This document shows, one piece after another, positions 46,353 to 58,064 of a stretch of DNA of 64,000 bases; position 1 is the stretch's first letter; each line of letters opens with the position of its first letter. Both the position numbers and the translations under genes were made by a program. Source of the stretch: Sarcomyxa edulis. Taxonomy: Eukaryota; Basidiomycota; Agaricomycetes; Agaricales; Mycenaceae. The stretch spans positions 62,001 through 126,000 of the forward strand of contig QUOL01000024.1 in assembly GCA_009761415.1 (NCBI GenBank), read 5' to 3'. Below the pieces are notes generated by a model. It saw only the letters and a list, made by a program, of their open reading frames with translations. It made no database searches and had not been told where the DNA came from.

Positions 46353-49300
46353 ATGTCTACCTCCAAATCTCTTCCGAAGGTCAATTCTCGTATCTTGAAT
46401 GCTAACCTTGATAACTTACGTATTCCTATAGCGCACGGAGACCCGCGCGACTATCAACGAAATCTGCAGGGATTACCGCAACGGTCACTGTCGCTGGGGC
46501 CGCAGATGCAACCGAATCCATATCTACGTCGCTCAGCCAATGTCTCCACCGAGGCACAACGCTTCATTGAAGCTCTTGATTTCGAATAACAAATTACTGA
46601 CAGAATCCTCCGACAAGGCGTCGCCACAAAATCCGTTGGAAGGAATTCCCTCAGAGAGCTCGAACGAATCGCTACCACCCAATCTGAGCATGACTCTGCC
46701 GCAAAGCTTGGACGAGACACTATCACGGTCCTCAGTCCAAGTATCACCACAAATTTCGTCTGCGCCTTTGTCGCAGCACCCGGCCGAGGCAAGTATAACA
46801 ATTTCTCTATCGCTAAATTAACGGCGTTTCTGATACCTATCCTCCACGAGTAGAAAGGCAAATCCAGCAATGCAGCTATCGCCAAGCATCGTGAACCCGC
46901 GAATACGAACAGGGTCTTCGCACACAATTCGAACGAGACATTACCACGGAATGCGACCGAGGAGGTATTTGATAGGTCTCCTGAGACGCTATCACGACCA
47001 TCGAACAAGGGCATACTAACCCACGACTCGGCCGTGCCCTTGCCGCAAAACTGGACTGAGGTGAGTACAGGCATATCTGATTCGTCAAATCCACGGTGTC
47101 ACTGATACGTACATCTCATGAGCAGCAATTCAAAACTAGTACTATCGCTATCAGCAAGCCACTGACGCCTACAAATCCAAACAAGGTGCAAAATCTAAAT
47201 GAGGCGCTGCCGAGACCTTCAAATAAGATGCTCCTACAAAGTTCAAAAACTGAGAGGCCATCACGGAACATGGTCAATAAACTACAACAGACCTCTGCTG
47301 TGAGTCTTCCGCACAAGCTTATCGAGGTACCGAGGATATTCATGTACCAACATGACGGCTTCACTGACACATCCATCACGAGCAGAAAGATAAATCGAGT
47401 AACATCGCCGTCCCCAAGTTCCTGTCACCCGCAGAATCTACAGAGGAACTTATCGATCAGGTCTATCGATCTCTATATCTCGTCTCTTTCATCCTCTGCT
47501 GACATCCATAAAACTCTCTTCACCAGAAATTGATGCGTGTTGCCACGGAGCGGTCAATTCCCACACTCCCATCATCAACTCGAACATCTCTGACTCACTC
47601 CCCTAAGCCAATGCTAATGCCACCTCCAGCTCCCCCACAAGAACCTCTTCCAATCAACGAAAATGGTATGCCACCGATCTGTCCGAATTATCTGCGTGGG
47701 GCATGCCGCGTTCCCAAATGCCCTCTATTACACGTCTCCGCGCCCTATGTCCCTCCACCTGATCCTACCCCAACTCCAGAAGGCTCGTATCATCAACTCT
47801 TTCAAAAGAAAAGTCTTCAAGCTGATTCCTTTATTTTGACAGAAAAGCGCACCGTCAAAAAATCCTCGGCCACACCTGAATCTAAATCGAAACCTCGTAG
47901 TTCCATCGAGAAGGCTGACACTGAGGTCGACTTTGATGCTAAACCAGATTCTGACAAACGAAAGTCGAAAGTCAAGTCGAAAGCCAAGCTGGAGCCGCAA
48001 GTGGAGTCTAATACTCAAGGCGAAGCTGTGGCAGACGAAAAGCCACAAAGGCGCAAGACCAGATCGAACGGGAAAGATAAGGCGAAGGAGGAGTATCCAG
48101 AGGTATGCGTCCCACCCTCCTCCCTTGTACATTCTCACCTGAACTTCATGCGAATGGCAGGCCACCGTTGACGCCAAAACCAATAGAATCAGCATAGGAA
48201 CACTTGGAGGTGGAAGTGAGCCGGCCGGCCGGACTCTATCCAGAAAGAGATATGTCAAGCGTGAGCCACTCGTACCCTCGACGAAAAAATGCGTGTCTCA
48301 ATTGTTTACTCATTTGCCAGCGCCAGTCACATCTTCTTCAACTGCGACTTCGACGTCGATTCTCCCCGTCGTCAAACTTCCTTCGTCGACAACCCCTAGA
48401 TCTTCGAACGCAGGTTCTTCTGATCCAAATCCCACACACATCCAGAAATCCAAAACCCCGACACCGCGATCCCAGAAACACGATACACGTCATCAAGAGG
48501 ATGGTAGCCAAACGTCGGGTTCGAGTGGCAGTGATCGAACGTTTTACACTGCGAGTTCGAATGCAAGCTCAAACGCAACGAGCAGAGCTGGAAGCAGCGC
48601 AGACGATCGAGTCGTAGCTGAGCTACCTAAACGACACCCGAGACCACGTACGACAAAGGTGTGTTGGAACTGGCTTGCTGATCGTTGTCGCAAAGGGTAT
48701 GATTGTAAGTTTGTTCATCGGGACCTCGATTATGACGAAGATGAGGTGAGCAGTATTTTTTCTTCCATGCTCCGACAGCCTCCTGGACTGACTTTATTTG
48801 GCAATTTATAGGTAGATGGCGCGGTCAGTAATGTACGAACGTGGAGCACCACCATCTTCGACCACATCACCGTTAAATTCGCACCCGGGTTCGAAATCGT
48901 TGATCTAAATACAGGATTTGAGACACCCTGGGTCATCCTTAGTGGTATCCCGACGGGCGCTATCACGTCGCAAGACGAGGTCGTACGTTTGATGGAGCCG
49001 TTTGGGAATGTCGAGGACGTAAAATTGCCTTCACTCGATGCTACGCGTTCCCCAACGTCTACCAAGACAGGGATAGCTTCCTTCAATATGATAGGTCGTG
49101 TAAGAGTCCGATTTTCGAGCCACACAGAAGCTCTCCGAGCAGTAACGTCGCTCCACGGGACATCTATGTTCAACTCCAAGATTTCTGCTCGACTTCCTAT
49201 CAATAGCGGTCAGAATCGACGGTCGGTAGTGCAAGACACCAGCGTCCAACTGTCTTGGGAGGCTCCTGGCGTTATGGGCCACGGTGGGTACGACACGATG

Positions 49301-51069
49301 GAGCAAGCTCGGCAAGCCATGAGAGACGCGACCAGCACACTTCGATTCGGCCGTTGGATCGTCGCACGGATATGGAACGATATACCCATGGTTGGGAAGG
49401 TCACGGTCCGATATATGAATCTCCCTTTCGAAGCCGACAACCATTTCATCATAAAACATTTCGACGCTGTTGACGCTACCTGGCGTGGCGCGAATTATGA
49501 GGATTTCGAAGCTGCTACAAGGCGAATACGGGACATGCTACAAGAGTGTGGTCAGCTGGTGACCTTTGACATACTCCCAGCACCGTTCAAGGCTGGAACT
49601 GTGCGTGCTTGGGCACAGTTTTCGTCTTCGAATGAGGCGAAGCTGGCGGCAAGGCAGATGGACGGCAGAAAGCCCACTGCTATTGGAAATACGAGGCTGC
49701 ATGTGCGGCACGTCCAGACGGTGGCATGCACAGTGTCCGTCGAGGAATTTGACAGAGTGGCTCATGATATTGCTTCGCTGCGCCAGTCTGCCTGGCAAGA
49801 AGGTGGCAACGTGACTGTCATCGATCGACGCACACGATTTGAACAGGGCCATGGGTTACGAACCGTCACTGTGAGACTGAGTAACGAGAACTTGAAAGCT
49901 CTGGCGAAACTCAAATCCGACTTCGACAAACTCGTGCACGGGGAGGTGGTCAAAGATGAGAGCGGAAAAGTGGTTTGGGATAGTTTCTTTGGTAATCCAT
50001 CGGGTGGAGCGTATTTGCGCACCATGGAGAGGCGTCATCCTGGACTGACCATTCGATTCGAACCCACCCGTCGCGTTTTGAAGCTCTTTGGGTGTTCTTC
50101 CCAGGACCGAGAGCTGGTTCGTCAAATGCTGATAACGAAAACCAAGGAATTGCAACGACAGCGAACCTTCTCCATTCCTGTTCCAGGCAGAGTTCTTGGA
50201 TTCTTCATGACCACTGGCTTCGCGAAGCTACAAAATGACTTTGGAGCGGATAACATCACGCTGAACTTCTTGGACAAACTTCTGATTGTCCGCGGAAGCG
50301 AAAACAGGTTCGAGGCGGCAGTGGAGGCTCTTAGACACGCAAACGAACTCCAGGGACGGCAATTCAGCATCGCTAATTGTCCAGTGTGCTTCGGTGCAGT
50401 GACGTCTCCGGCGAGGTTCCCCTGTGGCCATTCTTGGTGTCGCTCTTGCTTGAGAAACTATCTAATCTCTTCGATAGAAAATCGGAATTTTCCTTTGACA
50501 TGCCTAGGAAATGAGGCCAAATGTTCTCAACGGATCTCAATGGCAGTCGCGCGCGACGTCCTTTCTCCCAGCGATTTCGAGGCAGTCATGCAGGCTTCGT
50601 TCTTGACGTACGTCCATGCACGGCCAAAGGAATTCTATTACTGTCCTACCCCCGACTGCCCGCAGATATACCGGTCTGCGTCGTCGAGTACCGTGCTTCA
50701 ATGCCCCTCGTGTCTGTTGCGTATCTGCCCAACTTGCCACGTTGAGGAACATCCTGGATTACTTTGCCCCGACGAAGAGCGTGCCGAGAGGCAATTCAAT
50801 GAATGGGCAGAAGCTAATGGCGTCAAGAAATGTCCCGGGTGTAAAGCTCTCATTGAGAAGAACGAAGGGTGTAATCACATAAAGGCGAGTCTCTGCATTT
50901 CACTAATCCATCATGGCAGAACTTACGCCACCGATTTAATCAGTGCACTCAATGCCAAACACATATTTGTTGGGTCTGTATGGAGACATTCCCTGACGGA
51001 CAAGGTGTCTATCCGCATATGCGCACGCAGCATGGGGGTATAGGGTATGGCGACTTAGACTTCTATTAG
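46353..51069 (+). CDS. RING-IBR-RING (RBR) E3 ubiquitin ligase with three CCCH zinc fingers and RNA-binding-like middle
   Basis: Predicted RNA-binding ubiquitin ligase of about 1400 residues. Exon 1 (MSTSKSLPK) is followed at 46432 by the first zinc finger, CRDYRNGHCRWGRRCNRIH (C-x7-C-x5-C-x3-H). A disordered region of duplicated exons follows (46540-47460). Second finger: CPNYLRGACRVPKCPLLH. Third: CWNWLADRCRKGYDCKFVH. After 48812 come RRM-like segments (TPWVILSGIPTGAITSQDEV; ARIWNDIPMVGKVTVRYMNL) and a KH-like part. The catalytic module begins CPVCFGAVTSPARFPCGHSW (RING1). The IBR follows, from YYCPTPDCPQ to CPTCH. RING2 is KKCPGCKALIEKNEGCNHIK joined over a GC-AG intron to CTQCQTHICWVC; the cysteine of EGCNH is the expected thioester residue. 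It ends YGDLDFY. The RBR and KH parts recall plant DEAH11/12 without the helicase. Confidence 0.88.
46799..47526 (+). repeat. Tandem exon-intron units inside the RBR ligase gene
   Basis: Four successive introns (46799-46853, 47061-47125, 47327-47385, 47461-47526) separate exons of 69, 67 and 25 codons, all in phase 0. Two exons open with near-identical residues (KGKSSNAAIAK at 46854, KDKSSNIAVPK at 47386) and the middle one with QFKTSTIAISK. The 3' parts of the first three introns are also alike (CGGYGTTTCTGATACC-, CGGTGTCACTGATACG- and CGGCTTCACTGACACA-like, each ending in ACGAGTAG, ATGAGCAG or ACGAGCAG). This shows duplication of whole exon-intron units. Confidence 0.7.
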
Positions 51070-51386
51070 ATCGCGTTGTGGTATGTGGATTCCGACTCAT
51101 TACTAACTGTAAATATATACCATCTTGTTCTTGCTCCTTCTATGTATCACTTGTGCTTGTCTCGTCCCTTCCTTATAATGCTGGTTTTCTTTCTACATAT
51201 GCCCCCATTTTCTTATTTGCTTGTTGTCTGTACAATCCCGCGAGCACGGTATTTGTCCCTCTCCATCGTTATCTGTACTATATAGTCAAAACTACATCCA
51301 TGGATCCGTATTGTGTAAACAAGGGTAGTCTTGAGCCAAAAATTACAATAAATACGCCTTTGTATTACATGTACAAGAAGCCTGAG
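51070..51386. other. Convergent 3' ends
   Basis: About 315 bases between the stop codons of the RBR ligase gene and the Ser-rich protein gene. It must hold both 3' untranslated regions; it is A/T-rich with ATATAT tracts near 51110 and 51280. Confidence 0.5.
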
Positions 51387-53935
51387 TCAACGACCTTGCC
51401 TTATCAACGAACCTACCCGTTTTATTCGTATACATATTGCAGATACTGTCCCAACAAAACGGTCAGCACGAGGATTCAGGGAAGCAAGGAACAGCTCGAT
51501 ACCAACACTTTCATAAGGCCTAACCATAGGCCCATCTGGATTGTCTATCGACTTTCCCCCTTCCCCACTCACCCAATTACCAAAATCATCCCTGAACCCT
51601 TCACCCTCCTTTGGGTAGTCCTTCAATTGCTCCGGGTACTGTTTATCCGACGGCGCGTGGACGACCTCCCAGCGGAACGTCAGATGGTCTCCACGACGGT
51701 TCCAAAACCCTTTGTATACAGGGATTCGGCGACGATGCGACGATGCTGATGGTTGTTTACCATTACCATCATTATTGCCACTACCACTACCAGAAGCAGC
51801 AGGATTAGCAGCAGAAACAGACGACGATAACGTGGCTCCAGAGCCAGAAACTAACGGATACGGCACATCCACAGGAGGAGGCGGGAGTGGATTTGGAGGA
51901 CGTTGAGAGGTCGTACCAGTAGCTACACGAGCCGGTGAATTGCTGTTAGTATGATCACTATGACTGGCATATGGCGAAGACTCGTTAGAGTTGGAGTTGG
52001 AATTGGGATTAGAATTAGGCTTGGACCGACGTCCAACAGGCTCCGAGGACCGTCTATCATAAGAATGCGAAGAAGATGTCCCAGGTGACACTTGAGCATT
52101 TGATTTCGATTTCGATCTTCGCGAGGGAGACGGATCATTATACCCAAATGTCGCTTCAGGGATAGCGCTCAAAGACGAAGACACAGACATAGATACCAGA
52201 CTCGGCACAGTATGTCCCCGAGCGAGAGGTCGTGGCGTGGCTACGCCAAGCATCAACGGGCTCAGGAAGTCCACGGGTTCTTCGACGAGAGTCGTAGCAT
52301 CCGTGATTGATGACGACGAAGAGGAAGAGTTGGAGAAGAATGAACTAGGTAGAGATGATTGGCGGCTCAACGACGAGGTACCAGTAGTAGTACTACTGCG
52401 CGAGCGTGTATCGAGACGTTCGAATTGCGATGTCAAGTCTGACGTGGTATTAGAATTAGAAGCCGCCGAATGTCGGCGTGTGGGAGTACTGGCATTAGAT
52501 GCAGTACTGTTGCTACGGCTAGGAGACGAGTAATGACCCGGCGTACGGACGATGTTTGTTGTGAAAGTCGTTTGCAACACCCTTTTGGAGGTGAAAGATG
52601 ACTCGTCGTCAGCAGGAGGTGGTGGTGGAATGTTTTCCTGAGTTTGAGAGCTCTGTCCATTCCCATTCGAAGCAGATGAGTGTGATTGTGCTCCACCATG
52701 AGTATTACCAGTACCAGTAGTCTGAGTTTGTTCTCGAGAAGTAGCTGCTGGCGCCGGTGGCGGACGATATGAATTTCCATTCAAAGACCCAGACCCAGAC
52801 CCGCTATGATTAGTAGTACTAGGAGCCCCAGGATACGCATAGAGTGGATTCGATAACGACTGGGTCCCATTAGCCATACTAGTATTCGACCAGATTTGTG
52901 AGCTCAGGGGTCTATCAAGCGGTCTATTCGGATCAGTAGGAGGAAGAGGGTACGGAGTTGTAGGCGTCGGCTGCAGGACAGATGCAGACGCAGACGCAGA
53001 GGGTCGTCCCAGAGAAGAAGGCTCAGATGAATGCCTGGACGGATTGCGATTATGATTTCGACCATCTGAGGAAGGTATAGGTTCGGATGATTGTCGATCT
53101 GCATTACCGTGGTGCCGATGTGAATACGAAGATGGAGCAGCACCAGCAGAAGATTCACGGCTCATCCCTGCCTGATCCCCCTCTCCTTGTGGTGCCGAAT
53201 GTGGTTTCCTAGACGGAATAGGCCCTCTGGGCTCATGAACCCTCCTCCCAGTCGCATCTTTATATTCAGCAGTGATGATACCTCGTTCAGAGTCGTCGTC
53301 GTCGTCTTCAACTAACCCTCGAGGATTCCATATCCACGGTGTGTGTTCCGCACCGTCCCCTTTCTCTCGATATATTTCATCTCTATAAGTATGTTCCGGC
53401 AAGCGGAGAGGAAAAGGCAAGGAAGGTTGAGTTGGCATTCCTGGACCATGGACAACATGGATATGAAGGAAGGAAAGCCCGGACAGACATACCTTGGAAT
53501 CATATTCGACAGCCCAAGAGGGTTATCCGAGAGTCTCATAGCCATATACTCAGCACTTGGGGGTTTCGGAACACGTTTATAAGGGTTGTTCTGGCTTTGA
53601 GCCTGTCCCTGTCCCTGTGCTTGACCTTGCTGACTCTGCTGAGGCTGTTTATCAGGACGCTGAGACTGGGGCTGCGTCCTCGACCAAGAATACCACGCAT
53701 TCCCCGGAACCCACGGCGCCTGCTGACTCGTAGGAGGCGGTCTCGCCTGAAGATGATTATACGCAGGATTGAATTGCCAAACACCCGTCTGCCAGGACTG
53801 TGGATTAACGTTGACGCCTGCGGGAATGGGAGGGGGACCTTGGAAGGGTGGATGCCAACCTGGCGGATATGTTTGTTGGGGAGGTTGAGTAGGACGAGCC
53901 CAGGGTGCGTAGACTCCGGGGTTGTTCACGTTCAT
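51387..53935 (-). CDS. Ser/Pro/Gln-rich low-complexity protein, unknown function
   Basis: Two exons (53935-53493 and 53382-51387) join as NMIPR to DEIYREKGDGAEHTPWIWNP, giving about 812 residues. The N-terminal 140 residues are Pro/Gln-rich (MNVNNPGVYAPWARPTQPPQ, later GQAQGQGQAQSQ) with a conserved-looking patch PKPPSAEYMAMRLSDNPLGL. A short folded-looking patch, TPWIWNPRGLVEDDDDDSER, starts the second exon. The next 450 residues are disordered and Ser/Asn/Thr-rich. The C-terminal 110 residues look ordered: RRRIPVYKGFWNRRGDHLTF, RWEVVHAPSDKQYPEQLKDY and EGFRDDFGNWVSGEGG. The exact C-terminus past GPMVRPYES is uncertain. Prion-like composition may mean condensate formation, which is inference. 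Confidence 0.7.
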
Positions 53936-54794
53936 TTTCTGGTATGTTCGTCTGGGTGGGTGATATATGAGGGCTCGCCGATGCGCAATATATATATGTT
54001 TTGAACAGACTCACAGGATGCCTCTCTGTATAGATTGTGGCGGATGACACGATGGAGACAATTGACCAACCGTCCAAAGTAGATAGACGCGTTGTAGCCT
54101 GAGTTGCGCCGGACTCGCCGCCAAACGTTCCTAGTAGTTCAGGTTGAACGTTGAACTTGGATGCGATCGTCCCGGATCGAACTAATGACAATTCGAGATC
54201 ACGTATCCTTGTTGTCCTGCTGTACCTATCCCGTCGATACGAAGGCGAAAATTATACTGGTACTTTGCGTTTGAGGGAAAACCTCGCACAGCCTACTAGA
54301 GAGGACCGTGACGGCCAAGGTTAAATATGGGTTCACCGGTCAGACCCCGTAGACTCCGCGCCTTCTGCATGAGGCGTGTTTGCCTCGTGAAGTTGGGGCG
54401 TATATTCTCTCGTTTTCTACATCAGAATGAAATTCAAAACATGGTTCGGAATATGAGAAAAAACAAAATCTAGGCGAGATGAGAGAGAGAGAGAAGTTGG
54501 ACGTGTTGGACGTTCTTGCAAACTCATGTGAGAGACCGGCAACCTTTGACTGATCAAATTCTTCTTTTGCATTTCTGGATACAGAGGTTCAGCGAATCTG
54601 ACAAGATAAATAGGCCCAAGATAACCGAGAATTTCTCCTGAGAATGTAGCTTGAAGCTTGAGATCTAAGAGTTGGGCAGAACGTCGGTGACTTTGAGGAA
54701 GAGATGTGCGCCGGAAGTTTCCGATCGCCACCTCCGCTGAACGCCTCGAGCTCAAGTCTCTCTTTCGTTCAAGTATCCCAACGAACGGCAAAAC
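53936..54794. other. Intergenic region between divergent genes
   Basis: About 860 bases. It should contain the promoters of the Ser-rich gene (left) and the ATP synthase subunit k gene (right). A 135-codon minus-strand ORF (54824-54417) overlaps the first exon of subunit k and resembles no family; a GA-repeat lies at 54480-54494. Confidence 0.45.
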
Positions 54795-55305
54795 ATGTCT
54801 TAGTACGTCTCGAATTCTCTCCATCTGGCAGTGATCTAGCCATACTCAAAAACCCCATTCTTATTACCTAGCGTCATCTTCGGCCGTCACATTGCAAAAG
54901 AATACCTCGCGTTTGGCGTTCTCAGTAGTACCACAATTGGAGCCCTTGCCCTCACGCGAGGCGGAAAGAAAGCCGAACCAGCAGCAGGACTGTCTCCGGC
55001 TGCTAAGGCGAGAGAGGTGGTGCCTATCACCGCAGATTCCAAGTGAGTGCATTGTCTTCTGTTATTGGTGTCGTCCAGGCCTCGTATTGAGGCAATCGAG
55101 ATGATTCTTCTACTCATACTATACCCGATGGTTCTGCTACTTGTCTCCAAAGTCAATGCTGATGATTCATTTCTTTCTTTCTGTAGCGAGGAAGTAGAAT
55201 TGTACGTGAACCTGTCTCTTTTCCAGTCTGTCTCTAATTCGCTGAACGGTAAATAGTATCAAGGCTTTCCTAGCAGAGGCCGAGAAGGACGAAGCAAAGC
55301 ACTAA
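54795..55305 (+). CDS. Mitochondrial F1Fo ATP synthase subunit k (Atp19-like)
   Basis: Small single-span inner-membrane protein linked to dimerisation of ATP synthase in fungi. Four exons: 54795-54802 (only 8 bases, ATGTCTTA), 54872-55042, 55187-55201 (15 bases) and 55257-55305. The product is MSYVIFGRHIAKEYLAFGVL, then STTIGALALTRGGKKAEPAA and later ITADSNEEVEFIKAFLAEAE, ending KDEAKH, about 80 residues. The FGRHI start, a membrane span ending before GGKK, and the C-terminal EEVEFIKAFL helix match fungal subunit k. The first exon is too short to see by ORF search, and the ATG is fixed only by the splice to VIFGRHI. Confidence 0.85.
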
Positions 55306-55609
55306 AACGGGTGCATCCACGCCCTATGAGAGCGATGAGAGGTTGGAGGGGTCCCATACCGACGTAGACCTGGAATCTGACAATTAGAAATGGAACACTG
55401 CTGTCCTGTGTCGCTACCTAGGAGTGCCGTCCTGTGCCTATCCTACCGCGGAACATGAGTCGAGTCTGAGTACACCTGAATACCTGAGTTGAGTTTGACT
55501 GCAAGTCGAGTAACTCGAGTTGAGTGCATCCGGTTGTCATGCACTCTAAACTGTCATGAGCATAATTTCCAACTGCCACTGCTAAGTAGCTCTCCTTCAA
55601 ACCACCATC
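55306..55609. other. Intergenic region with GAGT-rich sequence
   Basis: About 300 bases between subunit k and the DUF4048 gene. A GAGTYGAGT-like repeat-rich stretch (55455-55530, repeated CTGAGT/TCGAGT) stands upstream of the latter's start. Confidence 0.5.
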
Positions 55610-57639
55610 ATGGCCGCAGTATATTCCAATAAACGACATTCCTTGAACTCCATTCGACCTCTCCATCTACTCGACGGAAACACCCCAACCAGCAGCAGCA
55701 GTAGCAGACCCAACACACCCTTGAACCTTTCAATTCACGTACCCCCATCCGACATCTCATACTCCCCCTCAACACCTACGACCACAAACTTGAAATCAGC
55801 CCGCAGACAATCGTCCATATCCTACAACCCCGCATCTTCCCCGGGTGCAACTCCATTTACGCCTCGACATGCCGCCCTAGGAAGAAGTCATTCCCTCTCA
55901 AGCCCAAGCCCAACCCCGAGCCCATTAAGGTCTAACTCCAAAACTCCTCGTACGCCCAATAGAAGTAGTACAGGATCCAGTGAGCTCCTTGAGAACAAGG
56001 AGAGACCGCCTGTGACTCTTGCTGAGCGGTACGTACCGCATACAACTCATCGGGCGACGCGACGCGACGCACAAGTACTAACGCCCGTCTCTCTGATACG
56101 ATGTACGCGTAGACACGCAGATTTACTACACTTCATCGCACAGAAAGAATCGAAATGTCTCGAATTGCGGTCATTGCTAGCTATGCATGAAGCGGAGCTG
56201 TTACAATGTACGTCTCGTCTCACCCGTCATTATCTTCATTCACCTCCTACTCACCTATCCCCCCTCCGCTGGCACAGTAAAAAGAAAATGGGAACGAATC
56301 GTCAGTCGCGGGTTTGAAAGACCCACTGCCAACCCTAGTCCTCACACCGGTCCAATCACCACCACCTCTATCTCCACCAACCGTGACACCCACGCACCCG
56401 CCACAGGGAGTGTTCCAGGCGGAGGCGGAGGAGCCATGCTCGAAGGGATCAAGGAAGTCAGTCGCTTCATCGCTGCAGGACTCGGTGATTTCTCACCGGA
56501 TCCATCGCTTTCTTCACCTATCACTGTGGCGCGTTCTTCGTCCGCTTCCGCTCCCAGTGCCCCTCGACCAACGACGACAACTAGTACGCGGGCGTCTCAC
56601 TCTGCCAACTCCTCGGCGTCAACGTATGCTTCCAAAAGCAGCAGCGCGCGTTTCTCCCAATCCTCCGCGTCTTCCATCGAGGAAGAGGCATCCGTCAAGG
56701 TTAGCCATAATCATGCTCAATACATCAGTCATAGCCATACTCATATCCACAACAATACTCAGGACAAGAAGAAGGACGAGCAAGAAACTGAGGAGGAAGA
56801 GAACATCCAAGTCCTCATGGTCCACGACACAGGAGCGACGCCTACCATGAGTCCCAACCCCGCGTTCATGCATATGCATCAACAACAGATGCAGATACAA
56901 CAGACGCAGGCGATGGGAATGGGAATGGGGAGTGCGAAATTGCATCGACGAAAGTCACGAGATGTTTCTGTGTCGGAAGATAGAGAGGATCGGGGGGTTG
57001 GTGATGAGTGTTCGGAGAGAGACAAGGAGAAGGAGAAAGTAAAGTCCAGAACACCAAGCGTAAACGGAGCCAAAACCCCCACTACCCCCATCCCCGGCCT
57101 CGGATCCTTAGTCGCACCTTCATCATGGGTTGGGAGCGTCGGTAAGAAATGGGAGGAGTTGCAGAGGACTTCTACGTACGTCCTGCTTATTACGCTCCTT
57201 ACGCTCCTTCCTCATTTTCTCTCACCTTCTGCTTCGAAACGACAGATTCACAAAAAACCAAAAACGCGCCTCACTCCTCCTCTCAGACGTGTCTCAATCC
57301 ATCGTCTCGGCACTATCTCCGCCTTCTACTTCATCTTCTGCCTTTCATTCCACTTCGTCGTCTACTTTCCATTCATCTCCAATCTCTACATCAACACCAC
57401 CAGCGCCCTTCCGTTCGATTTCGACTCCATCATCAACCTCGACTCCCTCCCTCCTTGATGATGACGACAACGACCAGATGCATATGCATATGGCCACGGC
57501 GGTTATGACTCCCGATACGCCTACTACCGCCACTTCGCGATCGAACGTACACAAGGATAATAGTTATACTAAACTTAATGATAATAAACAAGAGAGCGAG
57601 GACGGGGACGGGGACGGAGATGATGAATGGAATTGGTAG
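55610..57639 (+). CDS. DUF4048 domain protein
   Basis: Fungal protein of unknown function. The ATG at 55610 opens MAAVYSNKRHSLNSIRPLHL. A Ser/Thr/Pro-rich region follows with several basic-SP motifs (possible kinase sites). The DUF4048 core begins after an intron: RHADLLHFIAQKESKCLELR, SLLAMHEAELLQ, joined to LKRKWERIVSRGFE. A glycine stretch and SRFIAAGLGDFSPDPSL follow. Then a His/Met-rich disordered part (HSHTHIHNNTQ, MHMHQQQMQIQQTQ) leads to GSVGKKWEELQRTST spliced to FTKNQKRASLLLSDVSQS, the second conserved block. The C-terminus is acidic and ends DGDGDGDDEWNW. Five or so exons and about 550 residues. Recognition rests on the core with its heptad pattern and the terminal KNQKRASLLLSD block. 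Confidence 0.8.
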
Positions 57640-58064
57640 CTCGGGGGGAGGGTCTCTGCTGTTTTAATTTTTGTTGTTGTTCTCTTCGACGCGACGGCAT
57701 CATGGCCTACCCGTTTTCTTCTACCTTTTTGCCTTTCTCTACAGAGCATTTCATTCAATATTGTACATACATGCATGCATACATACATACCGCAACATCA
57801 TGATCACATTCCTTATTCTCTAATCCTTGCCCTGAAACGTCCTGATAGCAATAGTGTATCGTCCAGTCTTTGAGCTTGAGATTCTGGATAGTATCGCTCG
57901 ACTTCCTCTCAGACTTGCATACCGATGGATAACAGGAGGCATTCCCGCCCCATCCTAAGGCAGATGCACGAAATTCAAGTCCAATTCCAGCGTTTATTAG
58001 TATCAATAAAATTTAGATCTAAATGTACCCAATAGATCTCCCGACGAGCTCCTGGAAGACAAAG
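57640..58064. other. Convergent 3' region
   Basis: About 425 bases between the stops of the DUF4048 and recycling-factor genes. It includes a CATA/CATG microsatellite at about 57765-57790. No gene was seen. Confidence 0.55.

Noticed and set aside
47728..48258. 176-codon minus-strand ORF opposite the RBR gene
   Set aside because: Its Arg/Leu/Phe repeats mirror the Lys/Ser-rich codons on the coding strand.
52237..52533. Plus-strand ORF with acidic and Arg-rich stretches
   Set aside because: Shadow of the Ser/Thr-rich codons of the large minus-strand gene.
54417..54824. 135-codon minus-strand ORF beginning MERIRDVLRHVLPFVGIL
   Set aside because: It overlaps the first exon of ATP synthase subunit k, has no family resemblance and lies in a divergent promoter.
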